DNA of 64,000 bases, from assembly GCF_008642275.1 (NCBI RefSeq), contig NZ_CP029189.1, forward strand, positions 496,001-560,000. The letters run 5' to 3'. This stretch comes from Streptomyces venezuelae. GTDB taxonomy: Bacteria; Actinomycetota; Actinomycetes; Streptomycetales; Streptomycetaceae. The notes beneath the pieces were generated by a model. The model searched no databases and was not told where the DNA came from. It saw only the letters and a program-made list of their open reading frames with translations. The position numbers and the translations under genes were made by a program. Below, one piece after another: positions 19,540 through 28,260 of the stretch. The stretch's first letter is position 1. Each line of letters starts with the position of its first letter.

Positions 19540-19650
19540 AGGAGCCGAATCCGTTGAACGCCCGTGCGCGGGAGCCCGGACGGCCTACCCGCAGCGGGGC
19601 CGCCCTTCGCACCACCGCGAGTACCGGACGTTCCATCGAGGAGGAAGACC

Positions 19651-20283
19651 ATGAAGCACCTGCGCAACGTCGAGGACGTCATGACACACGCCGTGATCTC
19701 CGTCGACCGAGGAACCGCGTTCAAGGACATCGTGGAAGAGCTGCGGATGTGGAACGTCAGCGCGCTCCCCGTCCTCACCCAGGACGGACAGGTGGTCGGC
19801 GTCGTCTCCGAAGCCGACCTGCTGCTGAGGCCCCAAGGCACCGGCACGGCCCACGACACCACCGCCGAGCAACTGATGACCCGCCCGGCCGTGACCGTTA
19901 CGAAGGACGCCACCATCCCCACCGCAGCGCGTCTGATGGCCCGCAGGCACCTCAAGCGCCTTCCCGTGGTCGACGGCGACGACCGCCTCGTCGGCGTCGT
20001 CAGCCGCGGCGACCTGCTGAAGGTGTTCCTGCGCCCGGACGAGGACATCGGCGCCGAAATCCGCGAACTGATCATGTACCAGCTGCTCCCGCAGGTTCCC
20101 GCCGAAGCCCACGTCCACGCGCACGGTCCCGTGGAGGTGCACGTCCACGTCGCCAACGGCGTCGTGTACCTCACCGGGTCGCTGCCGGACCCCGCGATGG
20201 AAGACGTCGTCGTACGCGCCGCCGGCACCGTACCGGGCGTCGTCGACGTCAAGGCGGATTTCACCGCACCCGTCTGCGCATGA
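19651..20283 (+). CDS. CBS-pair protein with His-rich BON domain
   Basis: A strong GAGGAGGAAG site precedes the ATG; the product is 210 residues. CBS motifs are VEDVMTHAVISVDRGTAFKD and EQLMTRPAVTVTKDATIPTA. The C-terminal BON-like part contains AHVHAHGPVEVHVHVANGVV, with six histidines alternating along two predicted strands. This feature is not seen in the sibling proteins and could bind a metal. About 110 bp of apparently non-coding sequence separate it from the preceding USP gene. The next CBS gene begins 13 bp after its stop. Confidence 0.9.
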   Translation: MKHLRNVEDVMTHAVISVDRGTAFKDIVEELRMWNVSALPVLTQDGQVVGVVSEADLLLRPQGTGTAHDTTAEQLMTRPAVTVTKDATIPTAARLMARRHLKRLPVVDGDDRLVGVVSRGDLLKVFLRPDEDIGAEIRELIMYQLLPQVPAEAHVHAHGPVEVHVHVANGVVYLTGSLPDPAMEDVVVRAAGTVPGVVDVKADFTAPVCA

Positions 20284-20296
20284 GGGCACGACCGCC

Positions 20297-20893
20297 ATGA
20301 GGCACCGCAGTGTCGCGGACCTGATGACGCGCACCGCCGTCACCGTCCGGCGCACGACCACGTTCAAGGAGATCGCCCGGCTCCTGAAGGAGTTCGACAT
20401 CACCGCCATGCCCGTGATCGACGATACCGGGCGCCCCGTCGGCGTCGTCTCCGAAGCCGACCTTCTGCGTCGGCGGCCCGCAGGTGGTGCTGCAACAGCC
20501 GAGGAGTTGATGACGAGCCCGGCCGTGACGGCCCGACCGGAGTGGAGCGTGGTCCGCGCGGCCCGCATCATGCAGCGGCACCGGGTCAAGCGGCTGCCGG
20601 TCGTCGACGAGGAAGGCCACGTGGTCGGCATCCTCAGCCGCAGCGATCTGATCCAGATCTTCCTCCGACACGACCACGCGATACAGGAAGAGATCCTGGA
20701 GGACGTCCTCACCCGAATGCTCCGCCTCGCTCCTTCGGCCGTCACCGTCGAAGTCGACGACGGCCTGGTGACACTCAGCGGCACCGTGCCGCAGGCCGAC
20801 CTGTTGCCCGTGCTGGTGCGTCTTTGCCAGAGCGTCGACGGGGTCATCGACGTCGACACCAGGCTCACCTGTGCATCGGCCGAACCGGGCTGA
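20297..20893 (+). CDS. CBS-pair protein with C-terminal BON-like domain
   Basis: This 198-residue protein carries CBS motifs SVADLMTRTAVTVRRTTTFK and EELMTSPAVTARPEWSVVRA, then a shorter BON-like end (SAVTVEVDDGLVTLSGTVPQ). It begins 13 bp after the preceding CBS gene, with only a weak GAGGGCA purine run before the ATG, so its translation may depend on coupling. It is the fourth and last gene of the 17970-20893 unit. The next pair of promoter boxes follows immediately at 20904. Confidence 0.9.
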   Translation: MRHRSVADLMTRTAVTVRRTTTFKEIARLLKEFDITAMPVIDDTGRPVGVVSEADLLRRRPAGGAATAEELMTSPAVTARPEWSVVRAARIMQRHRVKRLPVVDEEGHVVGILSRSDLIQIFLRHDHAIQEEILEDVLTRMLRLAPSAVTVEVDDGLVTLSGTVPQADLLPVLVRLCQSVDGVIDVDTRLTCASAEPG

Positions 20894-20903
20894 GCGGCAA
20901 GCA

Positions 20904-20938
20904 GGGCCGGTCGGTCCCCAGTTGGGCCACTCGGTCCT
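20904..20938. promoter_or_regulatory. Paired OsdR/DevR-like boxes
   Basis: GGGCCGGTCGGTCCC (20904-20918) and GGGCCACTCGGTCCT (20924-20938) begin 20 bp apart and 63 bp before the ATG of the USP gene at 21002. They start only 10 bp after the upstream CBS stop. Confidence 0.75.
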
Positions 20939-21001
20939 TCTCAGAAACCCCACAAGCGGAAGAGCCTGATAGCAGCGGCTTTCCGACCCAGGAGGAACAT
21001 C

Positions 21002-21880
21002 ATGTCGAACCGGATCACGGTGGGCCTGGACGGATCGGGCGCCGGCAGCGCAGCAGCCGACTGGGCCGCCAACGAGGCCGAACTGCGCGGCGCGACGCTG
21101 GAACTCGTTCACGCGGAGGACTGGGCACAGTACGGGCCCTTCGCCGCGCCACTTCCCGAACCGCGTCGCCAGTGGGCGGAGGACCTCCTCTCCCTCACAC
21201 GGGACCGGCTACTGCGTGAGCACGGCACGCTGGACATCACCACCCGCGGCACCAGAGGAGTCGCAGCCTCCAAGGTCCTCGCTTCGTCCTCGGCGGATGC
21301 GGACCTGCTCGTTCTCGGTTCTCGTGGTCTCGGCGCTGTCGCAGGGTTCATCGTTGGATCGACCGGCTCGGCAACGATCCCCGAGACCGAAACACCCGTC
21401 GTCCTCGTGCGCTCCGCCGACGGCCAAACCCCTCCGCACCGGCCGGCGAACGATGCCGGGGCGGTAGTGCTCGGGGTGGACCTGCGCAGCAACAGCGACC
21501 GGCTCCTCGCCTTCGCATGCGAGGAAGCGGACCGGCGGTCCTGCCCCCTCGTGGTCGTACACGCCTGGTCGCTCCCGCCGGTCTTCGCCTACGCTCCTGC
21601 CCTCCATCCCGGCGTCGAGAAGGAGATGGCCGACGGACTCGACACCACGCTGCGCGAGCTGCTGAGTCCCTGGGAGCAGAAGTATCCGCAACTGGCCATC
21701 GACGCACGCGTCGTCATCGGACAACCCGCCATCCAGATCCTGGACGCGGCGTCGGGCGCGGCACTCGTCGTGGTCGGCCGGCACCTCCGCCGTCCGGCAT
21801 TCGGCTCCCGCATCGGCCCCATCACCCATGCGGTGATGCACCACGCCACCTCACCGGTCGCCGTCGTGGCGCACTACTGA
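21002..21880 (+). CDS. Tandem universal stress protein
   Basis: The ATG follows CAGGAGGAAC; the product has 292 residues. Domain 1 (about 4-140) has an intact ATP loop (VLGSRGLGAVAGFIVGST). Domain 2 (about 155-290) has the altered loop VVGRHLRRPAFGSRIGPI. The order intact-then-altered matches the USPs at 18670 and 23142. It is the first gene after the boxes at 20904-20938 and is followed 24 bp later by the nitroreductase gene, so the two are probably co-transcribed. Confidence 0.92.
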   Translation: MSNRITVGLDGSGAGSAAADWAANEAELRGATLELVHAEDWAQYGPFAAPLPEPRRQWAEDLLSLTRDRLLREHGTLDITTRGTRGVAASKVLASSSADADLLVLGSRGLGAVAGFIVGSTGSATIPETETPVVLVRSADGQTPPHRPANDAGAVVLGVDLRSNSDRLLAFACEEADRRSCPLVVVHAWSLPPVFAYAPALHPGVEKEMADGLDTTLRELLSPWEQKYPQLAIDARVVIGQPAIQILDAASGAALVVVGRHLRRPAFGSRIGPITHAVMHHATSPVAVVAHY

Positions 21881-21904
21881 GGCCGCACAGACAGGAACAG
21901 TCCC

Positions 21905-22897
21905 GTGACCGCAACACACTTCGACCCCGACACCGTCATCCGGCTCGTCGGCGATGCCGTCACCGCCCCGTCCATGCACAACGCCCAACCGTGGAAGTTC
22001 ATGTTCCATGTCGGACGTGGCGCCCTGGCCCTGTACGGCGATCCGGACCGCGCCATGCCCCGCACCGACCCGGATCACCGCAGCCTGCACCTCGGCTGCG
22101 CCGCGGCACTGTTCAACCTCCGCGTGTCCGCAGCCCGGATCGGCCTCCCCGTCCGCGTGCAGCTCTTGCCCGACGCTGCCGAACCATGGCTGCTCGCCAC
22201 AGTGACCATCGACGAAACCGCGGGCACGGACCGCGAGCTGGCCTCCCTGCACGACGCCGTCCGGCGCCGGCACACCAGCCGGTACCCCTTCATCGAGGAG
22301 CCGGTGCCGACCGCGCTGCTGGACGGCCTCTGGGCCGCAGCCCATTTGGAGGGCTGCCGCCTCACCGTCCCTGACACCTGGCACATCGACGCCGTGCTCG
22401 GGCTGGTCCGGGACGCAGAGCACCGAGAGGAGATCGATCCGCTCGCCCGATCGGAGACCGCGGCCTGGACCTCCCAGGCGCCGAGCGCTTCAGACACACG
22501 TCGCGATGGCATTCCCGCCGCCGCATTCGGACCCAAAGCCTCCGGCGGCCCCACCCCCGTACGCGACTTCGGCTGGGCCAACCCCATACCGGACCGCGGC
22601 TGGGCCGTGTTCGAGAAGCGGCCACAGCTGGCTCTTCTCAGCACCGAGGGGGACACAAGAGCCGACTGGCTGCGCGCCGGCCAGGCGATGGAGCGCGTCC
22701 TTCTGCAGGCCACCGCCGACGGCCTTGCCACGTCGATGACATCCCATCCACTGGAATGGCCCGAGTTGCGCTGGACGGCCCGCGACCCGGTCGCGGCCAT
22801 GGGACACGTGCAGATGGTCTTCCGCCTCGGCTACGGCCCCCCAGGCCCCGACACACCCCGCCGCCCGTTGACCGAGGTACTGGAAATCCGGGAGTAG
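21905..22897 (+). CDS. Acg-type nitroreductase-family flavoprotein
   Basis: A GTG start gives 330 residues. The opening DAVTAPSMHNAQPWKFMF is the FMN-binding signature of the Acg (Rv2032) group of the nitroreductase superfamily. Conserved later blocks are RRRHTSRYPFIEEPVP and LRAGQAMERVLLQATADGLA. M. tuberculosis Acg is a strongly DosR-induced protein thought to sequester FMN rather than reduce nitro compounds, and the same may apply here. It is 24 bp downstream of a USP gene in a box-controlled unit. The fragment that follows (22905-23064) is a broken LuxR-type HTH. Confidence 0.88.
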   Translation: MTATHFDPDTVIRLVGDAVTAPSMHNAQPWKFMFHVGRGALALYGDPDRAMPRTDPDHRSLHLGCAAALFNLRVSAARIGLPVRVQLLPDAAEPWLLATVTIDETAGTDRELASLHDAVRRRHTSRYPFIEEPVPTALLDGLWAAAHLEGCRLTVPDTWHIDAVLGLVRDAEHREEIDPLARSETAAWTSQAPSASDTRRDGIPAAAFGPKASGGPTPVRDFGWANPIPDRGWAVFEKRPQLALLSTEGDTRADWLRAGQAMERVLLQATADGLATSMTSHPLEWPELRWTARDPVAAMGHVQMVFRLGYGPPGPDTPRRPLTEVLEIRE

Positions 22898-22904
22898 ACA
22901 CGCC

Positions 22905-23064
22905 GGCCTCTGCCGAACGGCTGTTCCTCGCCGAGAAGACCGTCGAGAAGATCATCTCGCGCCTGTTCACCAAGCTGGGTGCAGACGGCCGCGTCCAAGC
23001 CGCCGTGATCGCCAGCCACACGCTGGTCCCGCCGAGCCGGCGCACCGTGCCGACCGCCGAATAG
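22905..23064 (+). pseudogene. LuxR-type HTH fragment of a DevR/OsdR-like regulator
   Basis: Directly after the nitroreductase stop, one frame encodes LFLAEKTVEKIISRLFTKLG followed by QAAVIASHTL. This matches the recognition-helix end of the response regulator at 9567 (LYLSEKTVKNHISRLLGKLG, QAAVIAAQV). The receiver domain, linker and first HTH helices are missing and there is no start codon or ribosome site. It is best read as the 3' remnant of a second regulator gene. Confidence 0.72.
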
Positions 23065-23141
23065 CCGAAGAGTCATGACGGCCGAGAGCCGGGCGCGCCG
23101 TACAGTCGCGTGCCCGGCCCTCCTGCCTGCCACGGGCAGGG

Positions 23142-24017
23142 TCAGGGGTGCGGGACCACGGCCACGGGACAGGCCGAGTGGTGCAGGACGGCATGGGCCA
23201 CGGACCCGATGTGCGGCCCCACCGCCGACTCGCGGACCCGGCGGCCGACGACGAGCAGTTGCGCGTCGGTCGCGGCGGCCAGCAGCACGTGGCCGGCACT
23301 GCCCTGCTCCAGGTGCGCGACGACTTCGACCTGCGGGTACTTCACCCGCCACGGCTCCAGGGCCTGCTCCAGCGCGGCCTTCTCGTACGGCTCCAGGCCA
23401 CCGAACTGGTCGGCGATCCACATCGACCCGGGGCTGTAGCCGTAGACCGGCGGCAGGGCCCACGCGCGGACCGCGCGGAGCGGTACCCCGCGTGCCGCGG
23501 CCGCCTCGAAGGCGAAGCGCAGCACCTCGGCGGACTCCTGCACGCCGCCCTGCTGCCCGACGACGACCTCACCCTCCTCCGGCACGGCGGCCGGCCTGCC
23601 GTGCGCGGAGCGTACGGACACGACCGGGCACTCCGCGGCGGCGATCACCTGCTGACCGTAGGAGCCCAGCAGGAAGGCGACCAGCGCTCCGTGCCCGCGC
23701 GTCCCGATGACCAGCGTCTCCGCCTCCCTGGCGGCGTGCAGCAAGGCCGACACGGGCGCGTCGCAGAGAACTTCCGCGGTGAGGTCCAGTTCCGGGTACC
23801 GGTGGGTGAGCTCGCCCTCGACCTCCTTCAGGACGTCGTCGGCCCGGCGGGCTTCGGCATCGCGGTCCTGGACGACGGGGGCGGAGAGCGGCGCCCACAG
23901 CCAGGCATGGACCACGTGCAGGGACAGGTCACGCCGTACGGCCTCCTGCGCGGCCCAGTCCGCCGCGGCCCGGCTCTCAGGGGATCCGTCCACTCCGACA
24001 ACCAGGGTGTGCTTCAC
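23142..24017 (-). CDS. Tandem universal stress protein
   Basis: The 291-residue protein starts MKHTLVVGVDGSPESRAAAD. Domain 1 has a full ATP loop (VIGTRGHGALVAFLLGSY). Domain 2 has the altered form VVGRRVRESAVGPHIGSV. It is a single-gene unit facing away from the phosphoketolase gene. The intergenic region has a box pair at 24138-24172, 120 bp from its start, so both genes may be induced together. As with the other USPs, the biochemical role (ATP-dependent stress signalling) is inferred from the family. Confidence 0.92.
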   Translation of the reverse strand: MKHTLVVGVDGSPESRAAADWAAQEAVRRDLSLHVVHAWLWAPLSAPVVQDRDAEARRADDVLKEVEGELTHRYPELDLTAEVLCDAPVSALLHAAREAETLVIGTRGHGALVAFLLGSYGQQVIAAAECPVVSVRSAHGRPAAVPEEGEVVVGQQGGVQESAEVLRFAFEAAAARGVPLRAVRAWALPPVYGYSPGSMWIADQFGGLEPYEKAALEQALEPWRVKYPQVEVVAHLEQGSAGHVLLAAATDAQLLVVGRRVRESAVGPHIGSVAHAVLHHSACPVAVVPHP

Positions 24018-24137
24018 GAGTCTGTCCTCCGTACTGATGCTGCCGGAGCATCGGGGTCGGTCGGCAGGGGGCGGTGCCGGCCGGGGGAGACCGCCACCGC
24101 CGACCTCACTCTCCCGTCCGGGCGCCGTCGCACACAG

Positions 24138-24172
24138 GGGCCGACAGTCCCTCCCCCAGGGCCGGTCCTCCC
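24138..24172. promoter_or_regulatory. Paired OsdR/DevR-like boxes between divergent USP and phosphoketolase genes
   Basis: GGGCCGACAGTCCC (24138-24151) and the weaker GGGCCGGTCCTCCC (24159-24172) begin 21 bp apart. They lie 84 bp before the phosphoketolase ATG and 120 bp before the divergent USP start. This is the least well conserved of the pairs. Confidence 0.6.
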
Positions 24173-24256
24173 CTCGCGGCCCCCACGCGTGGAGGGCAGG
24201 GTGGAGGGATCGGCTCAGTCGACGAACGTCCCGGACCGTCGCACTCAGGAGCGGGC

Positions 24257-26626
24257 ATGACCTCGTACCCCATCGCGGAGATCGCGGAGCTCGACGCGCA
24301 CTGGCGCGCCGCCAACTATCTGGCAGTCGGCCAGATCTACCTCATGGACAACCCCCTGCTCACCGAACCGCTGCGGCCGGAGCACATCAAGCCGCGGCTG
24401 CTCGGCCACTGGGGCACCTCCCCCGGCCTGAACCTCGTCCACACCCACCTCAACCGCGTGATCAAGGACCGCTCGCTGGACGCCCTGTGCGTCTGGGGTC
24501 CCGGCCACGGCGGTCCCGCCGTCCTCGCCAACTCCTGGCTGGAGGGCACGTACACCGAGACCTACCCGGACGTCACGCGGGACGCGGCCGGCATGGGCGC
24601 GCTGTTCCGGCAGTTCTCCTTCCCCGGTGGCGTGCCGAGCCACGTGGCCCCCGAAACGCCCGGCTCGGTCCATGAAGGCGGCGAGCTCGGGTACTCCCTC
24701 GCCCACGCCTACGGAGCCGCCTTCGACCACCCCGACCTGCTGGTCGCCTGCGTCATCGGGGACGGTGAGGCCGAAACGGGGCCGCTGGCCGCGTCCTGGC
24801 ACTCCAACAAGTTCCTCGACCCGGTCCACGACGGCGCCGTCCTGCCGGTCCTTCACCTCAACGGCTACAAGATCGCCAATCCGACGGTGCTGTCCCGGAT
24901 CCCCGAGGGCGATCTCGACGCGCTGCTGCGCGGCTACGGGCACGACCCGCTGTACGTGACCGGCAGCGACCCCGCCTTGGTGCACCGTGCCATGGCCCGC
25001 GCGATGGACGAGGCACTGGACCGCATCGCCGCCATCCAGCGCCAGGCCCGGACGGCGGGCACCGATCCGGGCCGGGAGTACGCACGCTGGCCGGTGATCG
25101 TGCTGCGCACCCCCAAGGGCTGGACCGGCCCCGCCACCGTCGACGGCGAGCCGGTCGAGGGCACCTGGCGTGCCCACCAGGTACCGCTCGGCAGTGTGCG
25201 GGAGAACCCTGCGCACCTGAAGCAGCTGGAGACCTGGCTGCGTTCTTACCGGCCGGAGGAGCTCTTCGACGCCGACGGGCGGCCCTCCGGACGGGTGCTC
25301 GCGTGCGTCCCGCGGGGTGAGCGCCGCCTGGGCGCTGTCCCGTACGCGAACGGCGGCCGGCTGCTGCGGCCTCTCCCGCTGCCCGCCCTCGGTGCGTACG
25401 CCGTCCCCGTCGAAAAGCCGGGCTCCAGCCTCCACGAACCGACCCGGGTCCTCGGGCAGTTCCTCACCGGGATCATGCGCAACACCGCCGAGCGGCGGGA
25501 CTTCAGGGTCGTCGGTCCGGACGAGACCGCGTCGAACCGGCTGGACGACCTGTACGACGCCACCGGCAAAGCCTGGCAGGGGCTGACGGAGGCCACGGAC
25601 AGGAACCTGTCCCGGGACGGCCGCGTCATGGAGATCCTGTCCGAACACGTCTGCCAGGGCTGGCTGGAGGGCTACCTCCTCACCGGCCGCCACGGTCTCT
25701 TCTCCACCTACGAGGCCTTCGCCCACATCGTCGACTCCATGGCCGGCCAGCACATCAAGTGGCTGAAGACCTCGCGAGACCTGTCGTGGCGTGCACCGAT
25801 CGCCTCCCTGAACTACCTGCTCACCTCGCATGTCTGGCGCCAGGACAACAACGGCTTCTCCCACCAGGACCCCGGCTTCGTCGACCACGTCCTCAACAAG
25901 AGCCCCGAGGTCGTACGGGTCTACCTGCCACCGGACGCCAACACCCTCCTCGCCGTGGCCGATCACGCCCTGCGCAGCCGCGACCGGGTCAATGTGATCG
26001 TCGCCGGGAAGCAGCCCTCCTTCGACTGGCTGCCCCTCGACGAAGCCCTCGTCCACGTCGCGCGGGGCGCCGGCAGCTGGGAGTGGGCGGGCACCGGCCA
26101 CGGCTCCCGCGAACCCGACGTCGTCCTCGCCTGCGCCGGCGACGTACCCACCATGGAGGCCCTCGCCGCCACCGCCCTCCTGCGCGAGCACCTCCCCTCG
26201 TTGGCCGTCCGAGTCGTCAACGTCGTGGACATCGCCCGCCTGATGCCCCACGAGGAACACCCGCACGGCATGACCGACACCGAGTACGACGCCCTCTTTA
26301 CCACCGACAAGCCGGTGATCTTCGCTTACCACGGCTATCCGTGGCTGATCCACCGCCTCGCCTACCGGCGCACCGGCCACCCGAACCTGCATGTCCGCGG
26401 GTACAAGGAGTCCGGCACGACGACCACTCCCTTCGACATGGTCGTGCGCAACGACCTCGACCGGTACCGGCTCGTCATGGACGTCATCGACCGCGTCCCG
26501 GGCCTGGCCGGCCGCGCTGAGGGGTTGCGCCAGGCGATGGCCGACCAGCGCGTCCGCCACCACAGCTGGATCCGCGAGCACGGCACCGACCTGCCGGAGG
26601 TCTCGGACTGGTCCTGGCCCTATTGA
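24257..26626 (+). CDS. xfp: Phosphoketolase (xylulose-5-P/fructose-6-P)
   Basis: The 789-residue protein matches the thiamine-diphosphate phosphoketolase family along its full length. It has the N-terminal [40 protein letters not shown], the ThDP/Mg site [20 protein letters not shown], and the C-terminal [20 protein letters not shown]. It splits xylulose 5-phosphate (and often fructose 6-phosphate) with phosphate into acetyl phosphate plus a triose/tetrose phosphate. This saves ATP and bypasses lower glycolysis. The ATG at 24257 follows CAGGAGCGGGC. No acetate kinase or phosphotransacetylase gene is nearby. The box pair upstream suggests induction with the dormancy island. Confidence 0.95.
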   Translation: MTSYPIAEIAELDAHWRAANYLAVGQIYLMDNPLLTEPLRPEHIKPRLLGHWGTSPGLNLVHTHLNRVIKDRSLDALCVWGPGHGGPAVLANSWLEGTYTETYPDVTRDAAGMGALFRQFSFPGGVPSHVAPETPGSVHEGGELGYSLAHAYGAAFDHPDLLVACVIGDGEAETGPLAASWHSNKFLDPVHDGAVLPVLHLNGYKIANPTVLSRIPEGDLDALLRGYGHDPLYVTGSDPALVHRAMARAMDEALDRIAAIQRQARTAGTDPGREYARWPVIVLRTPKGWTGPATVDGEPVEGTWRAHQVPLGSVRENPAHLKQLETWLRSYRPEELFDADGRPSGRVLACVPRGERRLGAVPYANGGRLLRPLPLPALGAYAVPVEKPGSSLHEPTRVLGQFLTGIMRNTAERRDFRVVGPDETASNRLDDLYDATGKAWQGLTEATDRNLSRDGRVMEILSEHVCQGWLEGYLLTGRHGLFSTYEAFAHIVDSMAGQHIKWLKTSRDLSWRAPIASLNYLLTSHVWRQDNNGFSHQDPGFVDHVLNKSPEVVRVYLPPDANTLLAVADHALRSRDRVNVIVAGKQPSFDWLPLDEALVHVARGAGSWEWAGTGHGSREPDVVLACAGDVPTMEALAATALLREHLPSLAVRVVNVVDIARLMPHEEHPHGMTDTEYDALFTTDKPVIFAYHGYPWLIHRLAYRRTGHPNLHVRGYKESGTTTTPFDMVVRNDLDRYRLVMDVIDRVPGLAGRAEGLRQAMADQRVRHHSWIREHGTDLPEVSDWSWPY

Positions 26627-26644
26627 TCGCGGAGGCAGCTGTGC

Positions 26645-27466
26645 TCACGGCGCGAGGTCTCGGTGTTGGAGCAGCAGCCGGGCCAGCAGGATGCCCAGCA
26701 CTCCCGTTCCGATGAGGATCCCTAGCTGCGGCCACAGCACGCAGCCTTCGGCCAGGGCGTCGCCCGGGGCGTAGTAGTGGAACGGGCTGAGGAACCTCAG
26801 TGGGGCTGCCGGCGACCAGGCCAGGGCGATGAAGTTGACGGCGAATCCCACGGCTCCGATCGCGATGGTCGCGCCGACCACCTGGGCCCGCCGTCGGCCC
26901 GCTGCCGATACGGCCATTGCCGGCCCGATCAGGCACAGGGCGAAGCCGAGGCCCATGACCCCGGCGGCGAACACACCGCCGAGCGGCACCGCACGGTGGA
27001 TGTCCGGTGACAGCGAGACCCCGACAGCCACCGTGAGGGTCGCCGCCAGGTTCAGGGCGAGCGCCGCGAGCACCAGCGCGGCGGTCCGCTCGACCAACAA
27101 CCGGGTACGGCTGACGGGACGCACCATGACGAGCTCCACGGTCCCGGACTCCACGTCCGCCGCCACGGCGGCCGCGGCGAGCGAACCGATCGCGGTGAGC
27201 TGCATGGCGATCCAGAAGGGATGGGTGAGACCGTCGCCCAGCAGGCCGGCGTAGCTGGCGATCGACACGTCGCCGCTGGACCCGCTGAACGCCCGGTAGG
27301 CCGAAGGCGGTCCCTTCCCGCCCGCGGAGAAGAGCTGACCCGGAGGAATCGCGTTGGCGACCACCACGATGAGTGCTTCGAAGACGACCATCCCGATGAT
27401 CAGGGCGGCCAGCATCCGGCGCCGCCGGTACAGGGCGAGCCACAACAGCGGCCACTGGCTTCTCAC
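26645..27466 (-). CDS. ABC-2 type transporter permease
   Basis: The GTG at 27466 overlaps the stop of the upstream ATPase remnant (GTGA). The 273-residue product has six hydrophobic segments, including [20 protein letters not shown] and [20 protein letters not shown]. The motif [20 protein letters not shown] is typical of ABC-2 permeases that work with a separate ATPase (drug or lipid exporters). Its cognate ATPase gene is broken (27463-27920), so the permease may be orphaned and non-functional unless another ATPase serves it. The substrate is unknown. Confidence 0.85.
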   Translation of the reverse strand: MRSQWPLLWLALYRRRRMLAALIIGMVVFEALIVVVANAIPPGQLFSAGGKGPPSAYRAFSGSSGDVSIASYAGLLGDGLTHPFWIAMQLTAIGSLAAAAVAADVESGTVELVMVRPVSRTRLLVERTAALVLAALALNLAATLTVAVGVSLSPDIHRAVPLGGVFAAGVMGLGFALCLIGPAMAVSAAGRRRAQVVGATIAIGAVGFAVNFIALAWSPAAPLRFLSPFHYYAPGDALAEGCVLWPQLGILIGTGVLGILLARLLLQHRDLAP

Positions 27467-27920
27467 GGCTCCTCCCCCACGGCGCCGTTGCGGTACAGGT
27501 CCATGAAGGCTTCGTCCAGTCCGGCTTCTTCCACCGTGACGTCGGCCACCGGCAGGCCGAGCAGGGTGCGAAGGGCGCCCACCAGTTCACTCGGCGGTAC
27601 GAGCAGCTCCACTCGGTCCCCCTGCCAGCGAGGGGCCCAGCGGTCTGCGTCGCCCAGTGGCCGTGCTCCGTGTAGCCCAGGTGCGGGGCCACCCTGTGGT
27701 GATCGGCGATCGGGTCCAGCCCGAGCACTCGAACACGTCCTTCGGTGGGGCGAAGCAGCCCGGTGAGACATCGCAGAGTGGTCGTCTTCCCCGCACCGTT
27801 CGGTCCGAGGAAACCGAACACCTCGCCTGGTCGCACGGTGAGGTTCAGGCGGTCGATTCCCGTCACCGGCCCGTACCTCTTGGTCAGTCCGGTCAGCTCG
27901 ATCGCCGGCCCGTCGCTCAT
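27463..27920 (-). pseudogene. ABC transporter ATPase with deleted centre and frameshift
   Basis: From the ATG at 27920 the frame encodes the N terminus of an ABC ATPase with Walker A ([20 protein letters not shown]) up to LGYTEHGHW near 27650. Homology then jumps, in a different frame, to a C-terminal segment ([20 protein letters not shown] and [20 protein letters not shown]) that ends in the GTGA overlap with the permease. The Q-loop, signature LSGGQ and Walker B are missing, so about half of a normal 300-residue ATPase is gone. It cannot hydrolyse ATP. Confidence 0.82.
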
Positions 27921-27957
27921 GGATCCAGTCTGGGCCCGCTGCCGGAGACCCGCCCGC

Positions 27958-28242
27958 TCATCCGATGTCGTAGGCCGTGAGGGGGGCGTGCTGCGGTGCG
28001 GTCCCGGCTGCTGCCATGTCGCCGTAGGCGGTGCGCTTGAGCTGCAGTGCCAGGTTCTCCAGAGCTCGGGCGGCCGCGAGTTCGTTGCCGATCTCGGGCA
28101 CGTCCTTGTCCGTCGGGTTGCAGCGTGCGGTGCCTTGGCCCGTGAGACGTGTGGTGCCGGTGTCGAGCTCGACGCGGACCTTGGTCGTGTGCTCTTCCTC
28201 GAAGAGGTAGAGGTGGGTCTTCCATTCGCTCGTGTGCGACAT
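27958..28242 (-). CDS. DUF1876 protein (Rv1738/Rv2632c-like)
   Basis: The 94-residue protein begins [20 protein letters not shown] and contains [20 protein letters not shown] and [18 protein letters not shown], the compact beta-beta-beta-alpha pattern of DUF1876. The M. tuberculosis member Rv1738 is among the most strongly DosR-induced proteins and structurally resembles ribosome hibernation factors. A translation-silencing role here is an inference. It lies 18 bp after the cation ATPase gene as the last member of the unit flavodoxin, Rv1733c-like, ATPase, DUF1876 (32054 down to 27958). Confidence 0.88.
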   Translation of the reverse strand: MSHTSEWKTHLYLFEEEHTTKVRVELDTGTTRLTGQGTARCNPTDKDVPEIGNELAAARALENLALQLKRTAYGDMAAAGTAPQHAPLTAYDIG

Positions 28243-28260
28243 GGTGTGCCTCCGGTCGGA

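Noticed and set aside
24245..26581. 778-codon frame antisense to phosphoketolase
   Set aside because: It is a mirror of a full-length conserved enzyme; the translation has no recognisable domain.
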